From assembly GCA_905116865.2 (NCBI GenBank), contig CAJHNH020002569.1, positions 530,854 to 594,853 on the forward strand: 64,000 bases of DNA, written 5' to 3'. This document shows positions 33,105-43,444 of this stretch, one piece after another. The position numbers were made by a program, and so were the translations under genes. Position 1 is the stretch's first letter; each line of letters opens with the position of its first letter. The notes below the pieces were generated by a model. That model was not told the DNA's origin. It saw only the letters and a list, made by a program, of their open reading frames with translations, and ran no database searches. This DNA is from Candidula unifasciata (Eukaryota; Mollusca; Gastropoda; Stylommatophora; Geomitridae).

Positions 33105-33262
33105 TTTGAAGCTCGAACAACGGATCAGCACCATGGCACACGAGTAGTTACCCATGCGTGCTTCGTTCTTCTTCTAAATCAAGTCTGAGTCCGAAAAAGC
33201 TCAGTACAGTGCACAGGCTCTGTAGGACCGGCGACGATCCGGAAATACTTTTGGTAGATTTT
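33105..33262 (-). mobile_element. SINE family B 3' half, fused to SINE D
   Basis: AACGGATCAGCACCATGGCA, TGAGTCCGAAAAAGCTCAG, CAGTGCACAGGCTCTGTAGG and CGGCGACGATCCGGAAATAC match the B 3' region. It stops at TAGATTTTTT, where a D body in the opposite orientation begins. Confidence 0.8.
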
Positions 33263-33485
33263 TTACTCGATCCCAGCTGCAGACAGTTCGTCTTGTGTTG
33301 GTTTCCACAGTGGTACCGAGAGATGACCGTTTCGAAAGCAATTGCGAACTACTGAACTAAAATATGCCTAGAAAAACCACAACAGCCAAAAATGTTTTGG
33401 TTGGTTTTGCAACGTCCTGCAGAGGACTAACTTTTTAACTATATGCCCAATAGGCCTGACGGGGGTATGAAACAATCCTTTACAT
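33263..33485 (+). mobile_element. SINE family D, headless
   Basis: CGATCCCAGCTGCAGACAG, TGTGTTGGTTTCCACAGTGG, AGCAATTGCGAACTACTGAA, ATGCCTAGAAAAACCACAAC and TTGGTTTTGCAACGTCCTGC follow the D consensus. It begins exactly at the B-box end, so the tRNA head was lost at the fusion. Confidence 0.8.
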
Positions 33486-33539
33486 TACTTTACTGAACTT
33501 TTAAGTCTATCTTAAGCCATATGTAGTTGTATGTATCTA

Positions 33540-34315
33540 ACGCCTTGTCACATGGCACATAATGATGATGATGAGGTTGTGCAGACCACCCTAAACCATA
33601 TGTATGTTTATATGTCCAACAAACACACACGGTCACGCACGTAGATATTCCTACATGAAACATGATGGCAATGATTATGATGATGATCGATGGTGACGAT
33701 TACGATGATGGATGATGATTACAATGACGATGGATGATGAAGATGGATGATGATAATTATGATGATGATAATTATGATGATGGAAGATTATGGTGATGAT
33801 GGATGAAGATTATGATGATGATGATGATGATGGATGATGATTATAATGGATGATGATTATGATGATGATGGTTGCTGATTATGAGGATGATGTATTATGA
33901 TGATGATGGATGATGATTTTGATGATGGATGCTGATAAATAATGATGATGGATGCTGATTATGTGGATTATGTATTATGATGAATAATTATGATTATATT
34001 AATGATAGATGATGATTTATGATGATGATGGATGCTGATTATAAGGAGGATGTATTATGATGATGATGGATTACGATGATTGTAATGATGATGGATTATG
34101 ATGATTGTGATGATGATGGATTATGATGGTGATGGATGATGATTATGAGGATGATGAACAATGACGAATAATGATGATTATGATGCTGATGGATGATGAT
34201 AATGAAGATGATGAACAATGACGAATAATTATGATTATGATGATGACGGATGATGATGATGGATGATAATGATGATTGATGATGATGATTGATGATGATG
34301 AGGATGGTATGCAAG
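33540..34315. repeat. (GAT)n complex repeat
   Basis: GAT/ATG-rich tract with larger repeated phrases such as GATGATGGATGATGATTATG and AATGACGAATAAT. Reverse frames of His/Ile/Ser residues are artefacts. Confidence 0.95.
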
Positions 34316-34392
34316 AATAACTCCTCCACAACGCATGTGCAGTTAAATATGTCTAAAGTAGTCAGATATTAAGACAACGCAGCATAAGGCTC

Positions 34393-34582
34393 TGAAGCCG
34401 GGCTAGTCAACTGGCGACCGGCGGACCAAATCTGGCACTCGGAAGCCTAGCAAGTGGCCCGCAGATCATTGCGAGTTTATTATATTAATGAACTCTCTTT
34501 CCTGAGGCTCATGCTTCTGGACCGTGAAGATCTCCATTTTAAAATTGTGGTTTCTGAGTAAACTTAGTTCAGAAGCCCTGTT
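34393..34582 (-). mobile_element. hAT MITE, relative of 6720-6895
   Basis: The left end CCGGGCTAGTCAACTGG and right end CAGAAGCCCTG match the 6720 element in reverse. An inner match is AAGTTTACTCAGAAACC against AGGTTTACTCAGGGGCC. Flanks CTCTGAAG and TTCTAAAG agree at 6 of 8 positions. Confidence 0.75.
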
Positions 34583-34584
34583 CT

Positions 34585-34930
34585 AAAGTTGACCCTAAGA
34601 AATGTGTTAAAGTGCGTGTCTAACAGTAAGTCAAACATGTAGATGATTCGACAGACAAGGAAATCACCTTGTCAGTGTGATCGCTTTATGATCTCACTCA
34701 GTCACCCCTGACTGCCTCAAGTGGCAACAGGTGACCTGTCTAACTAAGTAAAGTTGTTGATTCACAAAGTCAGCCAGGCATGACTCGGGAAGGTACGGTT
34801 GGAGAGGGAGAGAGAAGCTACAGACGCGTTTGGAGGGGGATGGATCGTAAATGCGGACAGTGCAAATATGTGACTGCCATATGGTATCTTGGGCTTGCTT
34901 GTGCATTTCTCTGGTGGTGTACAAGTGCAT
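34585..34930. other. Unassigned interval
   Basis: No feature recognised. Confidence 0.35.
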
Positions 34931-34937
34931 TTTATTC

Positions 34938-35725
34938 GTTTCTGCCTAAGATTATGTTATGTTTGTGTCTTAGATTATGTTTTGTTTCTGCCTAAGATTA
35001 TGTTATGTTTGTGTCTTAGATTAAGTTTGGTTTCTGCCTAAGAATATGTTATGTTTGTGTCTTAGATTTTGTTTTGTTTCTGCCTAAGATTATGTTATGA
35101 TTGTGTCTTAGATTATGTTTTTTTTTCTGCCTAAGATTATGTTATGTTTGTATCTTAGATTATGTTCTATTTCTGACTAAGATTATGTTATGTTTGTGTC
35201 TTAGGTTAAGGTCTTAGATTATGTTTTATTTCTGCCTTAGATTATGTTATGTTTGTGTCTTAGATTATGTTCTATTTCTGCCTAAGATTATGCTATGTTT
35301 CGTGTCTTAGATTATGTTATATTTCTAAGAATATTTTATGTTTGTGTCTTAGATTATGTTTTATCTCTGCCTAAGATTATGTTATGTTCTGTGTCTTAGA
35401 TTATGTTCTATTTCTAACTAAGATTATGTTATGTTTGTGTCTTATATTATGTTCTATTTCTGCCTAAGATTATGTTATGTTTCGTGTCTTAGATTATGTT
35501 ATATTTATAAGAATATTTTATGTTTGTGTCTTAGATTATGTTCTATCTCTGCCTAAGATTATGTTATGTTCTGTGTCTTAGATTATGTTCTATTTCTGAT
35601 TAAAATTATGTTATGTTTGTGTCTTAGATTATGTTCTATTTCTGCCTAAGATTATATTATGTTAGTGTCTTAGATTATGTTCTATTTCTGCCTAAGATGA
35701 TGTTATGTTTGTGTCTTACTCAAGC
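34938..35725 (+). repeat. 47-bp minisatellite
   Basis: About 17 units of TCTGCCTAAGATTATGTTAT plus GTTTGTGTCTTAGATTATGT and TCTATTT. Each unit contains two related half-units (TAAGATTATGTTATGTT and TTAGATTATGTTCTATT), pointing to an older period of roughly 23 bp. Confidence 0.95.
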
Positions 35726-35739
35726 CCCCTCCCCCTTTT

Positions 35740-35842
35740 TTTACACACACATACGCGCGCGCATCCCCACACACGCACACACTTACACAGCACACACACA
35801 CACACTATACTCGCACGCGCGCGCGCACATACACACACCTTG
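35740..35842. repeat. (CA)n / (GC)n dinucleotide tract
   Basis: ACACAC runs broken by CGCGCG runs at 35755-35762 and 35813-35826. The alternating purine/pyrimidine sequence could adopt Z-DNA. Confidence 0.9.
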
Positions 35843-35974
35843 TTTAAAAAAGCAACTCATGGATTCTGAAATAAACATACATAGTTATAATTTTGACATT
35901 CTAGATCTTTGTAATTTAAAAGGCGAAATTCTTCAAATTGCATACACGACTGTCTTAGTCAACTAATTGACAGT

Positions 35975-37330
35975 TCTTTTTCATCTGCGTCATCCATCGT
36001 TTATAGGCGTACGGGCTTTCTGGTCAGTATGGTGTTCGGCCTCATGGCGTCTGATGTGGACCTATGGGATGGCTTCCCACGCTTACTGGAGTACCTGGAA
36101 CAGATCACGAAGGTTGGCTGGAGCAGTCTCTCCACGACAAACACATCTATGCAGCTCATCCCACAGGTGCTCAGTGGACTAGGGGGCTGAGTCGTTTCGG
36201 GGAATGGCGTCCGCCTCAAGTGCTGGAGGTCCCACGTTCAAACCTTGGTGAAAGCTGGGATTTTTTCACGTGGACTTCTAATAATTTCCCCTGGTCTTTG
36301 GCTATTAAGATCGGACGCCCGTGTGTATTGTTGCACACGCAACAACAACAAAATCCCTTGGAGGTTGGCAATCGTAAAGAGTAGCCTAACGGCGCTGCCC
36401 AGGCAAAATTTGGAGTTAAAAACCTACTTAAAATATTTTCAGGATCCTCGCCGGTGCTATGGAGTTCGTGCACTGAGCTGAGATTCTTCGGACCTAGGTT
36501 TGAGTTAAAATTAGAACAGAGGACTTATGGGTTACTATCCTTGTGCCATGATGTTAATCCGTTGTTTAAGCCTTTAATCTAATGGACTCATGTCTACAGA
36601 CAGGGTTGGCCAGGGAAGAATGAGAATGTTGTTGGCAGTCAAAATAAACCACTTGGTCAACTCTGCAGAGGGTGGTCTGGCATTGTCTTTATGAAGGAAA
36701 AAAAATACCTTCTATCCCAAAATAGAAGGAGATGGAATCGAAGCATTCACCTGCCATATCTGTGCCCATTCAAATGTAATTCATTGCGCACCATTTAGAT
36801 CCTTGGGTTATAATTTATCATTACCCACACCAGTTCACCTTCCCCACCGTGCGACGGAGCTTCGTCAGCACAATTTTAGACTAAACGTTCATCTAGCCCA
36901 TGATACACCTTGCGCCGGCCACGATGACGCTGCTTCAAAAAAAAGACAGACTCGTCACTAAACCAGACACGTCTCCAATGATTGTCAGCTGCCCAGGGGC
37001 GATGACGGATGGCCCAAAGAAGTTGATTTTGGTGATGGCGGTGCGAAAGGACAGGTCCTCAGTAAGGTGGTCGTGCCCAAAGTCCAGCGTCATGCAGTCT
37101 ATTCTGAACCGTTTGATCATACACATGACATCCTGGAAGCAATGACTGGCAGTTGGGGAAACTGTTTTAAACCTGTTCCTGAGGTGGCGAAGCCTTGTAA
37201 AGTGATCATCCGCTGCTGTTGTCACTCTGGGTCGTCCACTGCGATGCCTGTCTTCAACTGAGACAAAGGCTTGGAACCGGTGCCAAAGTCGACTGGTGGT
37301 ACTCTGACGCACGATTAAATACCTGGCAAC
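35975..37330 (-). pseudogene. Tc1/mariner-like transposase, split by a SINE
   Basis: The reverse strand starts with RQSTTSRLWHRFQAFVSVED and RHRSGRPRVTT, the helix-turn-helix linker and GRPR hook of Tc1-like transposases. After a shift it reads VWFSDESVFF with the first catalytic Asp. Further on come DNARPPSAELTKWF (DNAR block) and LPWPTLSVDMSPLD. A 400-bp SINE interrupts it here. Beyond the SINE the frame resumes at EHLWDELHRCV, carrying the normal PIEH.WDEL block. Stops and shifts show it is inactive. A usual transposase is about 340 residues, and this relic covers most of it. Confidence 0.9.
36181..36580 (+). mobile_element. SINE family B inserted in the Tc1-like transposase
   Basis: A full-length B copy with head GGGGGCTGAGTCGTTTCGGG, B-box region CCACGTTCAAACC, body CACGTGGACTTCTAATAATT and end ATGATGTTAATCCGTTG. 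Flanks AGTGGACT (36173-36180) and AATGGACT (36581-36588) are a 7-of-8 target duplication. The transposase reading frame continues on either side. Confidence 0.9.
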
Positions 37331-37448
37331 CTGACTTTGACTTGCAGTCGGTCAATGACAAAGTTCCTTAACGCCTTAACGCTAGAGACGCCATAGGTGT
37401 CTGTCGTATGATAAAGAGCTTTTTATTTTTGCTTAACGTTGTCATTTT

Positions 37449-37632
37449 ACAGTCGAGTCTGGATAAGTAGAAGTCGCAGGGACATAAGAAAATACTTCCA
37501 CTTATCAGGATTTCTACTTATCCAGACAGCACACACAATAAAAAAAAATTGCCGGGACTAAGCTGTTAATATCGACTTAACCGAAATTCGACTTATCCGA
37601 GTTCGACTTAAATGGATGCGACAGTATGTATA
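37449..37632 (+). mobile_element. Small inverted-repeat element, Tigger-like
   Basis: Contains ACAGTCGAGTCTGGATAAG, a perfect 15-bp inverted pair (37458-37472 and 37512-37526), then CGACTTAACCG, CGACTTATCCGA and TTCGACTTAAAT repeats. The CAGTCGAGTCTGGATAA start resembles pogo/Tigger ends. No transposase is present. Confidence 0.55.
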
Positions 37633-37639
37633 GGGTTTT

Positions 37640-37985
37640 AAGGGCGTTTTCAGTGAACAGCGTTCACACCACATTGTGTTGCTTTCTGGTGCGCGAATGA
37701 TGAGTTATGCTACAAAACTGTGACCATAAACACGATTGACCACCGCGTTGTGATGATAACAAAAAATGCAATTCACGCTCATCATCATCATCGTCATCAT
37801 CATTAGGTGCCTTGCCGACTGGCGTAGGCGATCATGCCTCTCCATAATCCACGATTTCCTGCAGCATGTATCAGTTCGTGTGCCGACAAACCTCCATGCC
37901 ATTCAATAAGACTGTCAAGAAAATGCACGCTAACATCTATTTCAGATGATAACACAAGTACAAAATTTTACTCAGAAACTAATTT
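37640..37985. other. Unassigned interval
   Basis: A short (CAT)n lies at 37779-37804. No gene recognised. Confidence 0.35.
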
Positions 37986-38046
37986 TTAATAAAAATAGCC
38001 ATTGGATAACTGTTCATGCCTTTGTGTGTGCGTGCGTAAATGCGCT

Positions 38047-38076
38047 TGTGTGTGTATATATATATATACACACACA
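38047..38076. repeat. 30-bp perfect palindrome of GT/TA/CA
   Basis: TGTGTGTG, seven TA pairs, then CACACACA form a perfect palindrome able to extrude a cruciform. CA repeats continue to about 38085. Confidence 0.9.
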
Positions 38077-38104
38077 CACATACACAAAGAGAAAGAGAGA
38101 GTTG

Positions 38105-38400
38105 AGTTGAGTTAAGTCAAGAATTGACATCTCAGCACTCGGGGCATTCCCATGCATGCTCTGTCCTCATCTTCAGCAGCCAGCGCGAAGATACTGATGG
38201 TACCGGTCGCAATCTGGTTAAACGTCCGTATTGCCTTTCCTCTCAGTTTAGTGAGCCGGCCAGACCCTCTGGTTACACCCAGGTGCCTCATTTTCTCCAG
38301 GCCATAATAATCGTTTCTGTACTGATTCCGTTGCTTGTTCCCAAAGAGCCTTGACCACATCTGCCTTGTCATTATCAGTTCACCACCCATTGGTGCGGAG
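38105..38400 (-). pseudogene. RNase H-family LINE tail relic
   Basis: The reverse frame reads MGGELIMTRQMW, then YGLEKMRHLGVTRGSGRL, GKAIRTFNQIATGTIS, LAAEDEDRACMGMPRVLRC. This is the best-preserved copy of the tail found at 3150-3340, open for 92 residues. The RNase H part upstream is absent, replaced by a G run and a GATA/GA array. Confidence 0.8.
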
Positions 38401-38409
38401 GGGGGGGGG

Positions 38410-38495
<86 letters not shown>

Positions 38496-38651
38496 TATTA
38501 CCCTTCTTCTCCTCATCTTCCTCATACTCTTCCTCCTCCTCATTTTTTTCTTTTTTTTTCTTCTTTATGTTCTTCTTCTTCTTCTTCTTCTTTTTCTTCT
38601 TTTTCTTCTTCTTCTTCTTCTTCTTCTTCTTCTTCTTCTTCTTCTTCTTCT
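38400..38651. repeat. (GATA)n, (GA)n and (CTT)n arrays
   Basis: GATA at 38411-38430, GA at 38430-38490, then imperfect CTT/CTC to 38651. The CTT part is the reverse of the GAA tails seen elsewhere. Confidence 0.95.
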
Positions 38652-38654
38652 CGC

Positions 38655-39815
38655 CCTCCGCTTCTTCTGGTCCTAAAATGAAGGTTGAAACATTGTGTTG
38701 GGTTTACAGCTAGGCAGCGATATCTTCACCTTTCGGCCTAACAGTCACATTTCAGGATGCTTTTACTGGCTTCCTCTTACTACCCGCACGTTTAGGGCCA
38801 GTTTTTCTATTCTGTCGTTTAACCACCCCCCCCCCCCCCCCCCTCTTTTCTCTGAACATAAATGAAAACCCACATATAAAGAAATCACTTTCCGTATCCA
38901 GAACGGAACCGCCTACCGGTACATATGACCCTTCCAAACACAAAGCAAAAGCTCGGTAATTCAATACGTAAAATAAACATATAGGAATAGATGGTAGATA
39001 TGACTTTTGGCTCCTGGCCATGTAATTTTGGGTACACGCGAGCAACTTTTGTCCGGATTCACTTCATGTGACGGTAAGTTTCAAATGAAAAGGGAGTAGA
39101 GAATGTACAGGAAAGGCGTCTAGGTAAAATCTACACTGTAGGCATTTTAAAACGGAGGTAAAATAGAAGAAGAAAAAACACACCTAGGCTGCTGTTGGGT
39201 GATTGGATGGTTTCTGTAGGACAATTTAAATACCTTCTTAACTTAAGGCGAATTACGTTTACAAAGATATAGGTAGAGATGGTAGCAACTCGATCTCTGT
39301 GTCGCGTTCATGAATCATTGTATGTTCACATATGGAAGTTATTTTTGCTGGGGATTTAAGGAATATTCACGTAGGTAGGTAAAGTGAACCACGTGTGTAG
39401 AATAAACCCGTAGAATTAAACAGCTTTCCGCCGAAAGGTTGTTATGAACAATAGTCAACTTTTGTGTTCGGATGTAAGGAACGATTATTTGGTATTTGCT
39501 TCCTGTATGTTACAAGTAGGTATTATATACGGGAGAATTCTCTTGGAAAAAAAAATTACGCTGTAAACGTATAGTATACTTTATATAGTTGAAGATGATT
39601 TTTTTTCTAAATAAAATCAGCAACGGCATGGGGGGTGGGGGGGGGGGAGAGACAGATTATATTGGAAATATAGCATAACATATCGCACTACAAGTAAGTT
39701 TTGAAATGACAAATATCTTTAAGACATCGATTTTTTACTAATTTGAAAATAAATATTGATTGTGTTACTCAACTGACTACGTTCCGGTGTCGGACGCAAT
39801 TATTTCGTGTTCTTG
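38655..39815. other. Unassigned interval
   Basis: No gene or repeat recognised, apart from a C run (38824-38842) and a G run (39630-39648). Confidence 0.35.
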
Positions 39816-39817
39816 TT

Positions 39818-39977
39818 TTACAGCCCCACCTGGCTGTTGCCGGGGACCCTGTTATAACTCAGCCTATGGGTTGAACGGGGTTTCTGAGACCTGTCCCTGG
39901 GTGATCTTTATCCGAATGATAGCACTTTGTGTCACCGGTTCTTTATTGTTCGGTGTGATGTCCTGGTGGGGTTGAAG
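39818..39977 (+). mobile_element. Dispersed element family F, copy 4
   Basis: Starts AGCCCCACCTGGCTGTTGCC and ends GATGTCCTGGTGGGGT, so CCCCACC and GGTGGGG are inverted at the two ends. The interior has GGGTTTCTGAGACCTGTCCC and TTTGTGTCACCGG. Confidence 0.85.
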
Positions 39978-40054
39978 GACAGTCAGTCATTTTGATTGTC
40001 ACATCACATAAATTATGTTACGCGCTGAAAGGGCAGCAGATTTCAAAGGCCTGA

Positions 40055-40455
40055 ACGGGGAGGGGGATGGAGATGTGTGGTCTCTATGCACGCTGTCACC
40101 TTCGAGTGCTAGAGGTTCTGGGTTCAATCCCCGGTAAGGACTTGCACATTTTTTTACTTTGACTTGGACTTCTAGTATTTCCCTCTTGTTTCTGGGTAAT
40201 GAAAACGGACTCCCGTGTGCATTGTTGCGCACGTAAAAATCCCTTGGCCGTTGGAAATCGAAAAGAGTAGCCTAACGACGCTGTCCGGGCAAAATTTGGA
40301 GTTAAAAATCTACCAAAATAATTGCAGATCCTCGCAGGTGCTACAGAACCTGTGCACTGGGCTGAGCTTCTTCGGACTCGAACTTGAGTTAGAAGAAGAA
40401 CGGAGCACTTATGGGTCATGATGCGGATCCGTTGTTCAGACCTTAAACCTCAAAC
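40055..40455 (+). mobile_element. tRNA-derived SINE family B, copy 3
   Basis: The head contains TAGAGGTTCTGGGTTCAATC, a strong B-box match. The body has GACTTGGACTTCTAGTATTT and TCTGGGTAATGAAAACGGAC, and GTGCACTGGGCTGAGCTTC near the end. Confidence 0.85.
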
Positions 40456-40644
40456 CGAACAGAATATGGAACTGCACATTATTTAGTTTCGAAAGGTACT
40501 TCCCATGCTAACGCTATTTCAACTAAAATAATTGCCAGTGGGCGACAACACTTATAGCCCTATATTGGATACATCATGAGAAGCATGAAACTGGTGATTA
40601 CCAAACAGGCACTGCCATCAATACATTTATGGAAAACAAACAAA

Positions 40645-40720
40645 AATCGACCACGTTCAACCTACTGCGAGCAGTATCGGTTATAATTGTGGTCTGGTTT
40701 CTTTGAAGAACTATCAGTTG
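40645..40720 (+). repeat. Short repeat Q, copy 1
   Basis: ACGTTCAACCTACTGCGAGC, AGTATCGGTTATAATTGTGG and TCTGGTTTCTTTG recur in reverse orientation at 50290-50375. Confidence 0.65.
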
Positions 40721-40814
40721 CACCGAAGCTAGTCGCTTAGACCGATACTCTAGTATCTAGTGAGGGTTGTTGGGTCAGGGGCTGGCATGTTTTATACACA
40801 CCCGCAAACTTATA

Positions 40815-41130
40815 CGGACTTCTTCTTTTTCTTCTTTTGTCGTCTCACTGTTACCAGGTCAAGAGCCGTGCTTTTCTGTATCTGTCTTTCTTTTCTCGTG
40901 TGGCTTGTGTGATGGATTTGTTCAACTTTTTGCAGGTTTCATCTACACCATTCATCCATCTCTTTCTTGGTCTTCCTCTTGCCTTTCTCCCAGATGTTTT
41001 ACTGTAAAAAAATATCATATACAGTCTGGTCTGGTTGTATTCTCACTAGATGACAGAGCCATTTCATTCTTTGTCTGTCAATATAATCCAGACATGGTCT
41101 AAGGCCAACTTTCTCTCTAATGCTGGGATT
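40815..41130 (-). pseudogene. LINE RT C-terminal relic
   Basis: The reverse strand reads KVGLRPCLDYIDRQRMKWLC, then HLVRIQPDQTVYDIF, and later KGKRKTKKEMDGVDETCKK and a terminal AAGAAGAAGAAG. It is the same family as 47315-47760, whose frame has KVGIGLCLDYIDKQRIKWFS. One stop and small shifts occur. Confidence 0.8.
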
Positions 41131-41144
41131 CGTAGCCCTGTCGT

Positions 41145-41345
41145 CTGGTTATATGGACATACATTGGAGACGCTAAGGGATTGAAGAAACAAGGACTTCT
41201 AAGAGGAAACCTAAAAAGGAAGCCAAAGACTCTGAAATCCATTGATAAAATTGAAAGGATTACACTTAAAGGGACAGAATGGAGGATTGCGTTGCTATGT
41301 GACATGTGATACCCAAAAAGATTGGTGGTGATGATGAAAGTAACA
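41145..41345 (+). pseudogene. LINE C-terminal fragment
   Basis: Reads GLLRGNLKRKPKTLKSIDKI and LKGTEWRIALLCDM, a decayed R.KRG.P..T...DI.K....AQDR..WR tail. Short. Confidence 0.5.
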
Positions 41346-41454
41346 CCTCGTATTAACAAATGTAAGGGTGGGAACATCTTCGCGAAATTGCCGATTGTCC
41401 GGTATACTAGAAACAGGGTCTAAAGTTGCCGTAATCAAATTTACATTACTAAGT

Positions 41455-42470
41455 CAAGTTTTGTGATTTTATAGGTTAAACACAGTCAGGTTATGTGGTT
41501 TTATAGGATTGACAAAGTCAAGTTATTAGGTTTTATAGGTTAGACAAAGTCAGATTGTGTGGTTTTGTTGGTTAGGCAAAGTCAAGTTGTGTGGTTTTGT
41601 AGGTAAGACAAAGTCAAGTTATGTGGTTTTATAGGTTAGACAAAGTAAGGTTGTGTGGTTTTGTAGGTTAGACAAAGTCAAGTTGTGAGGTTTTGTAGGT
41701 AAGACAAAGTCGAGTTATTTGGTTTTATTGGCTAGACAGAGTGAGATTGTGTGGTTTTGTAGGTTAGACAAAGTCAGGTTGTGTGGTTTTGTAGGTTGGA
41801 CAAAGTCAGGTTGTGTGGTTTTATAGGTTAGACAAAGTCAGATTGTGTGGCTTAGTAGGTTAGACAAAGTCAAGTTATGTGGTTTTATAGGTTAGACAAA
41901 GTCAGGTTGTGTGGTTTTGTAGGTTAGACAAAGTCAGATTGTGTGGATTTGTAGGTTAGACAAAGTCAAGTTATATGGTTTTGTAGGCTAGACAAAGTCA
42001 GGTTGTGTGGTTTTGTAGGTTAGACAAAGTCAATTTGCGTGGTTTTGTAGGTTAGACAAAGTCAGGTTGTGTTGTTTTGTAGGTTAGACAAAGTCAAGTT
42101 ATGTGGTTTTGTAGTATAGACATAGTCAGGTTCTGTGGTTTTGTAGGTTAGACAAAGTCAAGTTGTGTGGTTTTGAAGGTTAGACAAAAGTCAGGTTGTG
42201 TGGTTTTGTAGGTTAGACAAAGTCAGGTTGTGTGGTTTTGTAGATTGGACAAAGTCAAGTTCTGTGGTTTTGTAGGCTAGACAAAGTCAGGTTGTGTGGT
42301 TTTGTAGATTGGACAAAGTCAGGTTGTGTGGTTTTGTAGGTTAGACAAAGTCAGGTTGTGTGGTTTTGTAGGTTAGACAAAGTCAAGTTATGTGGTTTTA
42401 TAGGTTAGACAAAGTAGGCTGTGTGGTTTTGTAGGTTAGGCAAAGTCAGATTGTGTGGTTTTATAAGTTG
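41455..42470 (+). repeat. 32-bp minisatellite
   Basis: About 31 units of GTTAGACAAAGTCAGGTTGT then GTGGTTTTGTAG. Common variants are CAAGTTATGTGG and TTTTATAG. Unit length is steady with rare 1-bp changes. Confidence 0.96.
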
Positions 42471-42477
42471 TAATGCG

Positions 42478-42682
42478 CCCGGCTCTCTAACGTAGTTGGT
42501 TAAACCTGACTTTGCGGTGACAGGGTGATGAACTCCTTGTGGTCAGGGTTCACTCCTGGGGGTAGGCAGAAAAGCCTAATTTCCCCCAGATATACGGTAC
42601 CTATCATGGAATCAAGGCGAAGGGTTGCGATATCCATAGTACCGAGCCAAAGGGTTAACAACTCCTCGTTTCTGGATATTGC
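42478..42682 (+). mobile_element. tRNA-derived SINE-like family E, copy 2
   Basis: A longer copy than the one at 30440, with a head GTAGTTGGTTAAACCTGACT and CAGGGTTCACTCCTGGGG that look like A- and B-box remnants. It ends CTCGTTTCTGGATATTGC and an A run. Confidence 0.75.
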
Positions 42683-42719
42683 AAAAAAAAAAAAATTATG
42701 ATGCAAACATAATTATTAA

Positions 42720-42802
42720 AAAAAAGCAAAATACGACCCATGACCTCCAGGACGCGTAGAAACAGCTTGACCTCTGCGCCACGGCGACACCCAAGAAGAA
42801 CA
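42720..42802 (-). mobile_element. tRNA-like SINE head, family L
   Basis: In reverse: GTGTCGCCGTGGCGCAGAGG, TCAAGCTGTTTCTACGCGTC and GGAGGTCATGGGTCGTATTT. The B box is weak. Confidence 0.6.
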
Positions 42803-42804
42803 AA

Positions 42805-43120
42805 ACACGCAAAGTGGGAGTACACTGGTATTTATTCACAGTAAATTGACATTATGATATATTTTTGCTAACGAACCATATATTCGCTAATCATACAAGG
42901 TTTACACTGGGACCAGATAGAATAACTTTCTTGACGTGAAAGCACAATTTGACAGCACACCGAACATAAGCAGTCTCACGATGGGTACAGTTGAAGGTGA
43001 ATGTGAAAGGATCGACTTCATCCAATATGTCTCGGTCTTTCTCCGCAGAACGTCTAGCTGCCTGCTGAAAGCATCGCATACAGCACGAGCTCCGTAGCTA
43101 CGGCGACGATCCCAAAAAGA
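42805..43120. other. Unassigned interval
   Basis: No feature recognised. Confidence 0.35.
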
Positions 43121-43122
43121 TG

Positions 43123-43352
43123 TCCGTAAAAATTGGACTCGTTAGGGAAAGTTACGAAAGTGTAGAGAGAACAATAAAGGAGGGGTATATTCTTGAAAAG
43201 AGAGGTAGAGGAAGGCCAAAGAGAAGATGGGTGCGGGATGTAGCAAATGATCTCCAGATGGGTGTATCGGACGCTAGACATCTTGCTTATGATCGAGAAG
43301 TTCTCCGGAGGGTTGTTATGGGAGCAACGGTTTGCAAAGGAAATTACTGACT
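43123..43352 (+). pseudogene. LINE C-terminal tail, open frame
   Basis: Reads YESVERTIKEGYILEKRGRG, RPKRRWVRDVANDLQMGVSD, then ARHLAYDREVLRRVV and a stop. RGRGRP.RRW..DV..D....ARHLA.DR..WRR is the textbook tail of a LINE ORF2. It is unbroken over about 75 residues but 5'-truncated. Confidence 0.8.
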
Positions 43353-43364
43353 GACTGAACTAGA

Positions 43365-43442
43365 CAGCGATGCCGTGAAACGAACCCGCGACCTTCCGAG
43401 CACAAGGCAAACAGCTTGACCACTTCGCCATGGAGACCCCCT
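43365..43442 (-). mobile_element. tRNA-like SINE head, family L, best copy
   Basis: In reverse: GGGGTCTCCATGGCGAAGTG, GTCAAGCTGTTTGCCTTGTG and GAAGGTCGCGGGTTCGTTTC, with recognisable A- and B-box positions. Confidence 0.65.
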
Positions 43443-43444
43443 AT

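Noticed and set aside
36064..36384. Forward-strand 106-residue ORF
   Set aside because: It crosses the SINE insertion boundary and overlaps the reverse-strand Tc1 transposase, so it is a chance frame.
43120..43350. Host gene exon coding an Arg-rich protein
   Set aside because: The RGRGRPKRRW and YDREVLRRV blocks are a standard LINE C-terminal tail, with many relatives in the window.
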